Shown here: one piece after another, positions 52,828-63,331 of the stretch | How positions within the stretch are numbered: the stretch's first letter is position 1 | Layout of the letters: the number at the start of each line of letters is the position of its first letter | NCBI RefSeq assembly: GCF_003627795.1 | Contig: NZ_CP032684.1 | Span: 969,001-1,033,000 of the forward strand | DNA from: Rhizobium sp. CCGE531 | GTDB lineage: Bacteria; Pseudomonadota; Alphaproteobacteria; Rhizobiales; Rhizobiaceae | Direction: 5' to 3' | DNA length: 64,000 nt | The notes under the pieces: model-generated | Database searches by the model: none | The model's input: only the letters and a program-made list of their open reading frames with translations | Told to the model about the DNA's origin: nothing | Made by a program: the position numbers and the translations under genes

Positions 52828-53163
52828 GGAAACCTCTAGATTCGAATCAGTGCCGATATTGTTGAAGCCCAGGCCGGCAAATGAAAAGCCCCGGCTGCTG
52901 GATTCCAACCGAGTGCGGCGGAAATACGACGTCTACTCCATTTTGTCCCGGCGGCGCCATGGACCATCATGCAATTTTTCGTATGATGATGAAATGCTTG
53001 CCATGTCCGGGGCGGGCATGGGGGATATTCGCGCAAAAATGCCGCACTAACAAATCTCTTGAGTTGTTGCGGAGCACCCCAAACTGTGGTTTGAAGCGCA
53101 GTGGATTGTAGGGATACTGCGTTTGAGGAAGATCTGGGATCAAACGCTGGAGGGAGAGACATC
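52828..53163. other. Divergent intergenic region before ctaC
   Basis: 336 nt between the IalB-like gene and ctaC. It must hold the promoter of the cytochrome oxidase operon. A hairpin-prone segment (GCAGTGGATT..GATACTGC) lies at about 53098-53120, 45 nt before the ctaC start. No ORF or named operator is recognised. Confidence 0.4.
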
Positions 53164-55763
<2,600 letters not shown>

Positions 55764-55770
55764 CCTGTTT

Positions 55771-55797
55771 CCGGACGCCGTGATAAACGGCGTCCGG
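55771..55797 (+). other. Intercistronic stem-loop between ctaD and ctaB
   Basis: CCGGACGCCGT and ACGGCGTCCGG pair perfectly over 11 bp around GATAA. No U-tract follows, so it more likely protects the ctaC-ctaD mRNA or marks a processing site than ends transcription. Confidence 0.6.
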
Positions 55798-55821
55798 CTC
55801 AACTGACAATTGGAAGAAAGA

Positions 55822-56781
55822 ATGACGCTCATCGACAATCACGAAGCGCTCGCAAAGAAAGGCGAAACCGGCCTGTCGGAAGCGAGTGCGCGCGATTATT
55901 TCGAGCTTCTGAAGCCGCGGGTCATGTCACTGGTCGTCTTCACCGCCTTCACCGGTCTGGTGCTGGCCCCCGGTCACATCAATCCGGTCCTCGGCTTCAT
56001 CGCCATTCTCTGCATCGCCGTCGGTGCCGGCGCATCCGGCGCTTTGAACATGTGGTATGACGCCGATATCGACGCCGTGATGAGCCGCACCGCGCGCCGG
56101 CCGATACCGTCAGGTCGCATCAAGCCATCTGAAGCACTGGCCTACGGCCTCGTGTTGTCAGGCTTCTCGGTGACGATCCTCGGCCTTGCCATCAATTGGC
56201 TTTCCGCCGGCATCCTCGCCTTCACCATTTTCTTCTATGCCGTCGTCTACACGATGTGGCTGAAGCGCTCGACGCCGCAGAATATCGTCATCGGCGGTGC
56301 CGCCGGCGCCTTTCCGCCCGTCATCGGCTGGGCCTGTGTGACCGGCAGCGTGACGATCGAGAGCGTCGTGCTCTTCCTCATCATCTTCCTGTGGACGCCG
56401 GCGCATTTCTGGGCGCTGGCCTTGTTCAAGATGGGCGACTACGAGGCCGTCGGCGTGCCGATGCTGCCGAATGTGGCCGGCATCCCGACGACGAAGAATC
56501 AGATCGTCGTCTATGCCGTTCTGACCGCCGTTGTCGGCGTCGTCCCGGCCTTCATGGGCTTTGCGAGCCTGGGCTATGGCGTCGTCGCCGCGCTGCTGGG
56601 CGCGATCTTCGTGCACTGTTCGATCGCCGTCTGGCGCATGGCCGACGGCGACGTGAAGATGGTGCCGGCAAAGAAGCTTTTCGGCTTTTCCATCTTCTAT
56701 CTCTTCGCGATCTTTTCCGCGTTGCTGATCGACCGGCTCGTTGCCGTGCTGATGTCGGGCGGCGTCGGAGGCTGGCTATGA
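55822..56781 (+). CDS. ctaB: Protoheme IX farnesyltransferase (heme O synthase)
   Basis: A 319-residue membrane enzyme of the UbiA superfamily adding a farnesyl group to heme b to make heme O. Seen: [21 protein letters not shown] (the family [10 protein letters not shown] start), the prenyl-diphosphate motif [24 protein letters not shown] (core NMWYDxDID), and [16 protein letters not shown] 55822 has a GGAAGAAAG-type site. It overlaps coxF by 4 nt. Confidence 0.96.
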   Translation: MTLIDNHEALAKKGETGLSEASARDYFELLKPRVMSLVVFTAFTGLVLAPGHINPVLGFIAILCIAVGAGASGALNMWYDADIDAVMSRTARRPIPSGRIKPSEALAYGLVLSGFSVTILGLAINWLSAGILAFTIFFYAVVYTMWLKRSTPQNIVIGGAAGAFPPVIGWACVTGSVTIESVVLFLIIFLWTPAHFWALALFKMGDYEAVGVPMLPNVAGIPTTKNQIVVYAVLTAVVGVVPAFMGFASLGYGVVAALLGAIFVHCSIAVWRMADGDVKMVPAKKLFGFSIFYLFAIFSALLIDRLVAVLMSGGVGGWL

Positions 56782-56918
56782 TCGAGCTCGTCAAACTGAC
56801 GGATGCGCAGAGGAAATCGCGGCGCGGGCGCAATATCGCGCTCGGCCTGGTGCTTGCTGGCCTGGTGGTGCTGTTTTACGCGATCACCATCATCAAGGTC
56901 GGTTCCGGACACGTTTGA
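56778..56918 (+). CDS. coxF: CoxF-like small membrane protein
   Basis: A 46-residue protein with [19 protein letters not shown] then a single helix [17 protein letters not shown]. It overlaps the ctaB stop (ATGA), so translation is coupled. Small CoxF proteins are common at this position in rhizobial oxidase operons, perhaps an assembly or stability subunit; the role is not established. Confidence 0.8.
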   Translation: MIELVKLTDAQRKSRRGRNIALGLVLAGLVVLFYAITIIKVGSGHV

Positions 56919-56927
56919 GGAGGCGTG

Positions 56928-57539
56928 ATGGAGGGGGAGGTCACAAAGAGCACAAAAGCCGGCGCCCGTAACAACGGGATGATCGTTGCCATGTGCCTGA
57001 GCTTCGTCATCGGCATGAGCGCCATGTGCGCCGCCGCCGTGCCGCTCTATCGCATGTTCTGCCAGGTGACGGGTTATAACGGCACGACGCAGCGCGTCGA
57101 GCAGGTGTCCAACCTCATCCTCGACAAGCGGATCCAGGTTTCCTTCGACGCCAATGTCGCGCCCGGCCTACCCTGGGATTTCAAGCCGCTGCAGAAGTCG
57201 GTAAGCCCGAAGATCGGCGAGACGATCGAGGTCAAGTTCGAGATCGAGAACAAGTCGGACAAGATGGAGCGCGGTCAGGCGATCTTCAACGTCTCGCCGC
57301 TGGAGGCCGGGGTCTATTTCAACAAGGTCCAGTGCTTCTGCTTCAACGAAACGGATCTCGCTCCGGGGGAAAAGCGCGAGATGTCGGTGGTTTTCTATGT
57401 CGATCCAGAGATCACCAGGGCCGTGGAAACCAAGACGATCAGCGCGCTGACACTGTCCTACACCTATTATCCACGGGAAGGCGCAAAGCCCGTGGCATCC
57501 AATGACGGCGCTGCGAAGCCGGTGGAAAAGAAACTTTGA
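56928..57539 (+). CDS. ctaG: Cytochrome c oxidase assembly factor (Cox11/CtaG)
   Basis: A 203-residue copper chaperone that delivers CuB to subunit I. Seen: an N-terminal helix ([27 protein letters not shown]), [15 protein letters not shown] and the CFCF copper motif in [13 protein letters not shown], then a cupredoxin-like domain on the periplasmic side. ATG 56928 is chosen with AGGAGG about 4 nt upstream of it; GTG 56925 is adjacent. Next to coxF and before ctaE. Confidence 0.94.
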   Translation: MEGEVTKSTKAGARNNGMIVAMCLSFVIGMSAMCAAAVPLYRMFCQVTGYNGTTQRVEQVSNLILDKRIQVSFDANVAPGLPWDFKPLQKSVSPKIGETIEVKFEIENKSDKMERGQAIFNVSPLEAGVYFNKVQCFCFNETDLAPGEKREMSVVFYVDPEITRAVETKTISALTLSYTYYPREGAKPVASNDGAAKPVEKKL

Positions 57540-57546
57540 TGGAGAG

Positions 57547-57569
57547 TGCTTTCGGCTTGACCGAAAGCA
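57547..57569 (+). other. Intercistronic stem-loop between ctaG and ctaE
   Basis: TGCTTTCGG pairs with CCGAAAGCA around CTTGA, with no U-tract. Similar role to the ctaD/ctaB stem-loop: possible mRNA processing or stability. Confidence 0.55.
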
Positions 57570-57600
57570 ATATGGGAAAAGTTATTCGGGGATTGCTGAT

Positions 57601-58479
57601 ATGGCCGAAGTGCATCAGAGAAAACACGATTATCACATTATCGAGCCCAGCGCGTGGCCGATTACCGCGGCCGTCGGGGCCTTCGTGATCACCTTCGGCG
57701 GTGTCTGCTTCATGCGCTACCTCAATGGTGGCGCGGTGCATCTGTTCGGGATCAATTTCGCGCAGCCCTGGCTGTTCTTCATCGGCCTGGCCGTGATCCT
57801 CTACGTCATGTACGGCTGGTGGGCCGATACGATCAAGGAGGCGCATCAGGGTGCGCACACCCGCGTCGTGTCGCTGCATCTGCGCTACGGCATGATCATG
57901 TTCATCGCCTCCGAGGTGATGTTCTTCGTCGCGTGGTTCTGGGCCTATTTCGACGTCAGCCTGTTCCCGAACGAGGCGATCCAGGCCTCGCGAACGGCGT
58001 TCCTGGGCGGCCAGTTCCCGCCGAAGGGCGTCGAGGTCCTCGACCCCTGGCACCTGCCGATCTACAACACCATCATCCTGCTGCTGTCGGGTACCACGGT
58101 CACCTGGGCGCACCACGCGCTGCTGCATGGCGACCGCAAGGGGCTGATCCAGGGCCTGACGTTGACCGTCCTGCTCGGTGCGCTGTTCTCCTGCGTGCAG
58201 GCTTATGAATATGCGCATGCACCCTTCGCGTTCAAGAACTCGATCTATGGCGCGACCTTCTTCATGGCGACCGGCTTCCACGGCTTCCACGTTCTGATCG
58301 GTACGATCTTCCTGCTGGTCTGCCTGGTCCGCGCCATCAGGGGCGATTTCACGCCGAAGCAGCATTTCGGCTTCGAAGCTGCCGCCTGGTACTGGCACTT
58401 CGTCGACGTCGTCTGGCTGTTCCTGTTCTTCTGCATCTATATCTGGGGCAGCTGGGGCGCGCCGGTCGCGGCCGGCTGA
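57601..58479 (+). CDS. ctaE: Cytochrome c oxidase subunit III
   Basis: A 292-residue seven-helix subunit that stabilises subunit I and the proton pathway. Seen: HDYHIIEPSAWPITAAVGAF, FIASEVMFFVAWFWAYFDVSLFP, TVTWAHHALLHGDRKGLIQGL and the C-terminal GFEAAAWYWHFVDVVWLFLF. ATG 57601 (MAEVHQRKHDYHIIEPS) is chosen. A strong bidirectional terminator follows at 58502. Confidence 0.97.
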   Translation: MAEVHQRKHDYHIIEPSAWPITAAVGAFVITFGGVCFMRYLNGGAVHLFGINFAQPWLFFIGLAVILYVMYGWWADTIKEAHQGAHTRVVSLHLRYGMIMFIASEVMFFVAWFWAYFDVSLFPNEAIQASRTAFLGGQFPPKGVEVLDPWHLPIYNTIILLLSGTTVTWAHHALLHGDRKGLIQGLTLTVLLGALFSCVQAYEYAHAPFAFKNSIYGATFFMATGFHGFHVLIGTIFLLVCLVRAIRGDFTPKQHFGFEAAAWYWHFVDVVWLFLFFCIYIWGSWGAPVAAG

Positions 58480-58501
58480 TCGGTATCGATCTTTCGAAAA
58501 C

Positions 58502-58532
58502 AAAAGGCGGGCGCCAAGCGCCCGCCTTTTGC
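58502..58532. terminator. Bidirectional terminator after ctaE
   Basis: AAAAGGCGGGCGC (58502-58514) pairs with GCGCCCGCCTTTT (58518-58530) around CAA. A and T tracts on both sides allow it to stop transcription from either direction, ending the oxidase operon and the convergent gene. Confidence 0.9.
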
Positions 58533-58541
58533 ATATGAGCC

Positions 58542-59192
58542 TTACTCTCCCAATGCCAATTTCTCGAAAGCGGTCGGATGGGGTAAGCCTCTTGCAAGCA
58601 ATCGCCGGATTTCCTCGGCACAGGCCTCAGAACTGCTCACCGACGTATCGACCTCCAGATCGTAGATCCCCGGCCGATGCACTTGCTCCTCCCAGGCAAT
58701 GACCGGCGCGGGGGCGGGCATGCCGGCCTCAACCTTCACGTAAACCCCTTGTCTGTCCGGTCCTTCCGCCAGCCGCCGCTGCATCACGACATCGATCGGG
58801 CAGCGCACGCCGACGAACAAAACGGGCAGCCCCGCCAGCAGCCGGGCGCAATCGGCAAGGATCCCGAGCGGTTGCGAATAGGCGTCGTGATGGCCGAATT
58901 CGGCGACGACATTCAGCCCCATGCGGCTGTGCGCGGCGATCGAGGCATAGAGTGCGGCATAAAAGCGCCGAACCAGCGGCTCAAGATCGGCCTGCTCGCC
59001 GCCGGGACGCAAACCGATGCCTGGGCGATAGCGTGGGGGCGTCACATGCCGCACATAGGCGTCGACACCGAGATTGACCCATACGCCCTCGAATTCAGCC
59101 TGAATCGCCTCGACGATGCTGCTTTTCCCAGATCGCGGCGCGCCGTTCAGAATGACGATGTGGCCGGGCGGCGTGCCTTCGCTGAGCGCCAT
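58542..59192 (-). CDS. Chloramphenicol phosphotransferase-like kinase
   Basis: A 216-residue P-loop kinase of the CPT family. Seen: Walker A in VILNGAPRSGKSSIVEAI (GAPRSGKSS), VWVNLGVDAYVRHVTP, NVVAEFGHHD and FVGVRCPIDVVMQRR with C-terminal helix. True CPT phosphorylates chloramphenicol, but family members can act on other substrates; the family name does not prove resistance. ATG 59192 (MALSEGTPPGHIVILNG) is chosen. It lies reversed between ctaE and the DUF983 gene, interrupting a common cluster order. Confidence 0.72.
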   Translation of the reverse strand: MALSEGTPPGHIVILNGAPRSGKSSIVEAIQAEFEGVWVNLGVDAYVRHVTPPRYRPGIGLRPGGEQADLEPLVRRFYAALYASIAAHSRMGLNVVAEFGHHDAYSQPLGILADCARLLAGLPVLFVGVRCPIDVVMQRRLAEGPDRQGVYVKVEAGMPAPAPVIAWEEQVHRPGIYDLEVDTSVSSSEACAEEIRRLLARGLPHPTAFEKLALGE

Positions 59193-59210
59193 GGATCCAA
59201 TCCTTTTGAC

Positions 59211-59345
59211 ATGTTTTCCAGACTGACGACGAGGATATCCGAGCTTTTGGATTGGACGGATGCGCGCATCGCGGTTACTGATGGTGGCAGGGGCGAAATC
59301 CATATGTTCGCCCGCAATGGCAGGCTGATAGAGACAGAACTTTGA
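59211..59345 (+). CDS. Candidate 44-residue small protein
   Basis: ATG 59211 to TGA 59343-59345. It starts MFSRLTTRISELLDWTDAR and ends RNGRLIETEL, without a clear ribosome-binding site. Its stop codon overlaps the TTG start of the DUF983 gene as TTGA, which would allow coupled translation. Composition is protein-like but short; may be the only explanation for the TTG start. Low confidence. Confidence 0.25.
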   Translation: MFSRLTTRISELLDWTDARIAVTDGGRGEIHMFARNGRLIETEL

Positions 59346-59761
59346 ACTCAGAGCAAGACAAGACGCCCGACAGGACATCCCATAGCGACAGCGCTCTCTT
59401 TGCGCCCGTCGATCCGTTCAAGGTCGGCATCCAGGGATGTTGTCCGCGCTGCGGCCAGGGCAAGCTCTTCAATGGATTATTGTCGCTGAAGCCGCGCTGC
59501 GCCGCCTGCGATCTCGACTATGCCTTCGCCGACGCCGGCGATGGTCCGGCCGTTTTCGTCATCCTGATCGTCGGTTTCATCGTCATCGGCCTCGTCCTGT
59601 GGACACAGATCAATTATGCGCCGCCGATCTGGGTCTATATCGTGCTGTTCGCGCCGCTGACCATCATTCTGTCGCTGCTTTCCCTGCGCTGGTGCAAGGG
59701 CATTCTGATTGCGCTTCAATATCGCAACAATGCCAGTGAGGGGCGCATCAGCGGTGACTGA
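59342..59761 (+). CDS. DUF983 zinc-ribbon membrane protein
   Basis: A 139-residue protein. Seen: a short polar N-terminus, a CxxC zinc-ribbon pair (GCCPRCGQGKLF..RCAACDLDYAFAD), then two membrane helices (FVILIVGFIVIGLVLW and VYIVLFAPLTIILSLLSL). DUF983 genes sit beside surf1 in alphaproteobacterial oxidase clusters, so a role in oxidase assembly is likely. No ATG fits; TTG 59342 is the only start before the conserved part. It overlaps the surf1 start by 8 nt if GTG 59754 is used. Confidence 0.82.
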   Translation: MNSEQDKTPDRTSHSDSALFAPVDPFKVGIQGCCPRCGQGKLFNGLLSLKPRCAACDLDYAFADAGDGPAVFVILIVGFIVIGLVLWTQINYAPPIWVYIVLFAPLTIILSLLSLRWCKGILIALQYRNNASEGRISGD

Positions 59762-60515
59762 GTCAAGCATGCCGGCCCGTCGCGCCAATCCCTTGTGGCA
59801 GATCGGCAAGGCATTGCTCCTGCTCGTTGCTCTCGTCATTCTGATCGGGCTCGGCACCTGGCAGGTCGAGCGGCTGCAGTGGAAGGAAGGCCTGCTGGCC
59901 GATATCGCTGCGCGCAAGGATGCGCCCGCCGTGCCGCTGTCGGCGATCGAGGCGATGGCTGCCTCCGGCGGCGACATCGAATATCGCGTGGTGACCGCCG
60001 CCGGCCATTACCTGAACGACAAGGAGCGGCATTTCCTCGCCACCTATGACGGCGATCCCGGCTTTCATGTCTACACGCCGCTGCAGCTGGACGATGGCCG
60101 CTACGTCTTCGTCAACCGGGGCTTCGTGCCCTCCGAGGCAAAGGCGCCTGAAAAGCGCAGGCAAGGCCAGCTGGCCGGCGAACGGACCGTCATCGGCCTC
60201 GCACGCGCCAAGCTTGCCGGCCAGCCCTCGGGCATGCCCGATAATGATTTCGCCAAGAACATATTCTACTGGAAGGATCTGGACGTCATGACGTCCAGCG
60301 TTGGCTTGCCGAAGGACAAGGTGCTGCCGTTCTTCATCGATGCCGACAAGACGCCCAATCCGCAAGGCTTGCCGATCGGCGGCGTTACCATCATCGATCT
60401 GCCGAACAATCATCTGCAATATGCGGTGACATGGTATGGGCTGGCGGTGGCGCTGGTGGCAATCGTCGCCATATCCTGGTGGCGCAAGCGCCATCCGGAC
60501 GCGCCCTCACAATAG
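59754..60515 (+). CDS. surf1: SURF1 family cytochrome oxidase assembly protein
   Basis: A 253-residue protein inserting or stabilising heme a3 in subunit I. Seen: helix 1 (ALLLLVALVILIGLGTWQVERL), the periplasmic domain with FLATYDGDPGFHVYTPLQLDDGRYVFVNRGFVP (core VFVNRGFVP) and LPNNHLQYAVTWYGLAVALVAIVAI as helix 2, the family end. Starts at GTG 59754 (overlapping the DUF983 end) or ATG 59769. Likely one operon with the DUF983 gene. Confidence 0.92.
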   Translation: MTESSMPARRANPLWQIGKALLLLVALVILIGLGTWQVERLQWKEGLLADIAARKDAPAVPLSAIEAMAASGGDIEYRVVTAAGHYLNDKERHFLATYDGDPGFHVYTPLQLDDGRYVFVNRGFVPSEAKAPEKRRQGQLAGERTVIGLARAKLAGQPSGMPDNDFAKNIFYWKDLDVMTSSVGLPKDKVLPFFIDADKTPNPQGLPIGGVTIIDLPNNHLQYAVTWYGLAVALVAIVAISWWRKRHPDAPSQ

Positions 60516-60558
60516 AGATCTGCAATAGAATAGCTTCATTTCGATGGAATATTCGGCT

Positions 60559-60606
60559 AGAGCATGATCCCAAAAAGTGCGCAGTGGTTTTGGAATAAGA
60601 TCATGC
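60559..60606. repeat. GAGCATGATG palindrome (element A, copy 3)
   Basis: AGAGCATGATCCCAAAAAGTG..GTGGTTTTGGAATAAGATCATGC; GCATGATC (60562-60569) pairs with GATCATGC (60599-60606). It lies about 70 nt before the ispH start. Confidence 0.7.
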
Positions 60607-60676
60607 GGACTAAATAGAGCAGGCGACATAGCGCACCTATCTTGGCTGAGCCATCGTCGCGCATTTCGGAAGAGAC

Positions 60677-61684
60677 ATGAACATAGCCGTTTCCAAACCT
60701 GACCTGACCATCCGGCTTTGCGGGCCGCGCGGCTTCTGCGCCGGCGTCGACCGCGCCATCCAGATCGTCGTTCTGGCGCTGAAGGCCTATGGCGCGCCCG
60801 TTTATGTCCGCCACGAGATCGTGCACAATCGCTATGTGGTCGAAGGGCTGGAAGCCAAGGGCGCCATCTTCGTCGAGGAGCTGAACGAAATCCCGGCCGA
60901 GCATCGCGCCCAGCCCGTCGTCTTCTCGGCGCATGGCGTGCCGAAGTCCGTGCCGGCCGATGCCGATGCGCGCAATCTCTTCTATCTCGATGCCACCTGT
61001 CCGCTGGTCTCCAAGGTGCACAAGCAGGCCATGCGCCACAATCGCCTCGGCCGCCATGTCGTCCTGATCGGCCATGCCGGCCATCCGGAAGTGATCGGCA
61101 CCATGGGCCAGCTGCCCGAGGGCACCGTGTCGCTGATCGAGACGGTGGAGGATGCCGACGTCTACGAACCCGTCGACCCCAACAATCTCGGCTTCGTGAC
61201 GCAGACGACGCTCTCGGTCGACGATACCGCCGGCGTCATCGCGCGCCTGCAGGAGCGCTTCCCCAATTTGACCGCACCATCAGCCGATTCGATCTGCTAT
61301 GCCACGACCAACCGCCAGGAAGTGGTGAAGGAGGCGGCTCCAGGCTGCGATCTCTTCATCGTCGTCGGCGCGCCGAATTCGTCGAATTCCAAGCGCCTCG
61401 TCGAAGTGGCGCTCAGGGCAGGGGCGAAGAAATCCGTGCTCGTCCAGCGCGCTTCAGAGATTGATTGGGATAATATCGGCGACATCAAGACGGTTGGCCT
61501 TTCGGCTGGTGCGTCTGCGCCAGAAGTCATCGTCAACGAGATCATCGAAGCGTTCCGCGCCCGCTACAATGCCGTGGTGGAACTCGCTGAAACTGTGAAG
61601 GAAACCGAAAATTTCCTCGTCAATCGCGAGTTGCGCAGCATCGAGCTGACGACCGCTGATATGGCTTTCGTCAACGGGGATTGA
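60677..61684 (+). CDS. ispH: 4-hydroxy-3-methylbut-2-enyl diphosphate reductase
   Basis: A 335-residue [4Fe-4S] enzyme, the last MEP step giving IPP and DMAPP. Seen: the first cluster Cys in [15 protein letters not shown] (C21), [46 protein letters not shown] and the late [15 protein letters not shown]. All three cluster Cys regions are present. Start ATG 60677. Length typical; an element A palindrome lies upstream. Confidence 0.96.
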   Translation: MNIAVSKPDLTIRLCGPRGFCAGVDRAIQIVVLALKAYGAPVYVRHEIVHNRYVVEGLEAKGAIFVEELNEIPAEHRAQPVVFSAHGVPKSVPADADARNLFYLDATCPLVSKVHKQAMRHNRLGRHVVLIGHAGHPEVIGTMGQLPEGTVSLIETVEDADVYEPVDPNNLGFVTQTTLSVDDTAGVIARLQERFPNLTAPSADSICYATTNRQEVVKEAAPGCDLFIVVGAPNSSNSKRLVEVALRAGAKKSVLVQRASEIDWDNIGDIKTVGLSAGASAPEVIVNEIIEAFRARYNAVVELAETVKETENFLVNRELRSIELTTADMAFVNGD

Positions 61685-61689
61685 AGAAT

Positions 61690-61845
61690 CGCCACCTCGT
61701 CCTTCGAGGCCTTGCCGCCTGCGCTGACGTTGCATCGGCAAAGCATCTCAGGATGAGGGGACAAGAATTTCGACGCCGGGCGCCAAGGATCAGCCCTCAC
61801 GGTGAGGAGGCCTTAAGGGCCGTCTCGAACCGCGAGGGGCGGGTG
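61690..61845. repeat. Element C palindromes, copy 6
   Basis: Two degenerate units: CTCGTCCTTCGAGGCC..GCATCTCAGGATGAGG at about 61697-61760 and CAGCCCTCACGGTGAGGAGGCC..CGTCTCGAACCGCGAGGG at about 61791-61841. It occupies the ispH-thrB gap; the thrB promoter or ribosome-binding region follows. Confidence 0.7.
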
Positions 61846-61883
61846 GTTGCGGTGGCTGGCGTGTATCAAGCAGGGAATAGTTC

Positions 61884-62849
61884 GTGGCTGTTTATACCGA
61901 TATTACCGAAGACGATTTGAAGTGGTTCCTAACCGAATATGATGTCGGCGAATTGCTGTCCTATAAGGGCATTGCCGAAGGCGTCGAGAATTCGAACTTC
62001 CTGCTGCATACGAGCCGCGATCCGCTGATCCTGACGCTTTACGAAAAGCGCGTCGACAAGGGCGACCTGCCGTTTTTCCTGGGCCTGATGCAGCACCTGG
62101 CAAGCAGAGGGCTGTCCTGCCCCTTGCCGCTGCCGCGCCGCGATGGCGAGCTGCTCGGCCATCTCTCCGGCCGCCCGGCTGCTCTGATCTCCTTCCTCGA
62201 AGGCATGTGGCTGAGGAAGCCCGAAGCGCAGCATTGCCGCGAAGTCGGCAAGGCGCTGGCCGCCATGCACGTTGCCGGCGAGGGTTTCGACATCCGCCGC
62301 CCGAACGCGCTGTCGCTTGAGGGCTGGCAGGCGCTCTGGGAAAAGTCCGAGGCGCGCGCCGACGAAGTCGAAACAGGCCTGCAGGGCGAGATCCGCAGCG
62401 AGCTCGATTTCCTCGGTCAGCATTGGCCGAAGGATTTGCCCGAGGGGGTCATCCATGCCGATCTTTTCCCGGACAACGTCTTCTTCCTCGGCGATAGGCT
62501 CTCCGGCCTGATCGATTTCTATTTCGCCTGCAACGATCAGCTCGCCTACGACGTCTCCATCTGCCTCAACGCCTGGTGCTTCGAGAAGGACCATGCCTAC
62601 AACATCACCAAGGGCATGGCATTGCTCGAAGGCTACCAAAGCGTGCGGCCGCTGAATGCTGCCGAAATCGCCGCATTGCCGACGCTTGCGCGCGGCTCGG
62701 CGCTGCGCTTCTTCCTGACGCGGCTCTATGATTGGCTGACGACGCCGGCCGGCGCGATGGTCACCAAGAAGGACCCGATCGAATATCTGCGCAAGCTGCG
62801 CTTCCACCGCCAGATTGCTTCCGCCGCCGAATACGGGCTGAAGGCATGA
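61884..62849 (+). CDS. thrB: Homoserine kinase
   Basis: A 321-residue kinase of the APH fold (ThrB II type), phosphorylating homoserine in threonine synthesis. Seen: [44 protein letters not shown] and [30 protein letters not shown] (catalytic HADLFPDN and DFY). GTG 61884 ([12 protein letters not shown]) is chosen. It overlaps rnhA by 4 nt (ATGA), so the two are co-translated. Confidence 0.93.
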   Translation: MAVYTDITEDDLKWFLTEYDVGELLSYKGIAEGVENSNFLLHTSRDPLILTLYEKRVDKGDLPFFLGLMQHLASRGLSCPLPLPRRDGELLGHLSGRPAALISFLEGMWLRKPEAQHCREVGKALAAMHVAGEGFDIRRPNALSLEGWQALWEKSEARADEVETGLQGEIRSELDFLGQHWPKDLPEGVIHADLFPDNVFFLGDRLSGLIDFYFACNDQLAYDVSICLNAWCFEKDHAYNITKGMALLEGYQSVRPLNAAEIAALPTLARGSALRFFLTRLYDWLTTPAGAMVTKKDPIEYLRKLRFHRQIASAAEYGLKA

Positions 62850-63286
62850 AGCACGTCGATATTTTCACGGACGGCGCCTGCTCGGGCAATCCCGGTCCCG
62901 GCGGCTGGGGGGCTGTGCTTCGCTACGGCGAGGTGGAGAAGGAACTCTCCGGCGGCGAGGCGGATACGACCAACAACCGCATGGAGCTGATGGCGGCGAT
63001 CTCGGCCCTCGGCGCCCTGAAGGGGCCGTGCGAGGTCGATCTCTACACCGACAGCGTCTACGTCAAGGATGGCATCACCAAGTGGATCTTCGGCTGGAAG
63101 AAGAACGGCTGGAAGACCGCGGACAAGAAGCCGGTGAAGAATGCCGAACTGTGGCAGGCGCTGGACGAGGCCTATGGCAGGCACAAGGTGACGCTGCATT
63201 GGGTCAAGGGCCATGCGGGACACCCCGAGAACGAGCGGGCCGACGAGCTGGCCCGCAAGGGCATGGAGCCTTTCAAGCGGAAGTAG
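62846..63286 (+). CDS. rnhA: Ribonuclease HI
   Basis: A 146-residue enzyme degrading the RNA strand of RNA-DNA hybrids. Seen: the catalytic carboxylates D9 ([11 protein letters not shown]), E47 ([10 protein letters not shown]), D69 (LYTDS) and D133 (ENERADELA) plus H123. Full length, and the handle region [11 protein letters not shown] is present. ATG 62846 overlaps the thrB stop (ATGA), so the genes are coupled. Confidence 0.97.
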   Translation: MKHVDIFTDGACSGNPGPGGWGAVLRYGEVEKELSGGEADTTNNRMELMAAISALGALKGPCEVDLYTDSVYVKDGITKWIFGWKKNGWKTADKKPVKNAELWQALDEAYGRHKVTLHWVKGHAGHPENERADELARKGMEPFKRK

Positions 63287-63331
63287 CCCACTGGCGATAA
63301 GCCTGGACTAGCCGCGCCGGCCTCGAAGCGA

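Noticed and set aside
58542..59192. Chloramphenicol resistance gene
   Set aside because: Only the CPT-like kinase fold is visible. Family membership does not show that chloramphenicol is the substrate, and it lacks any mobile-resistance context.
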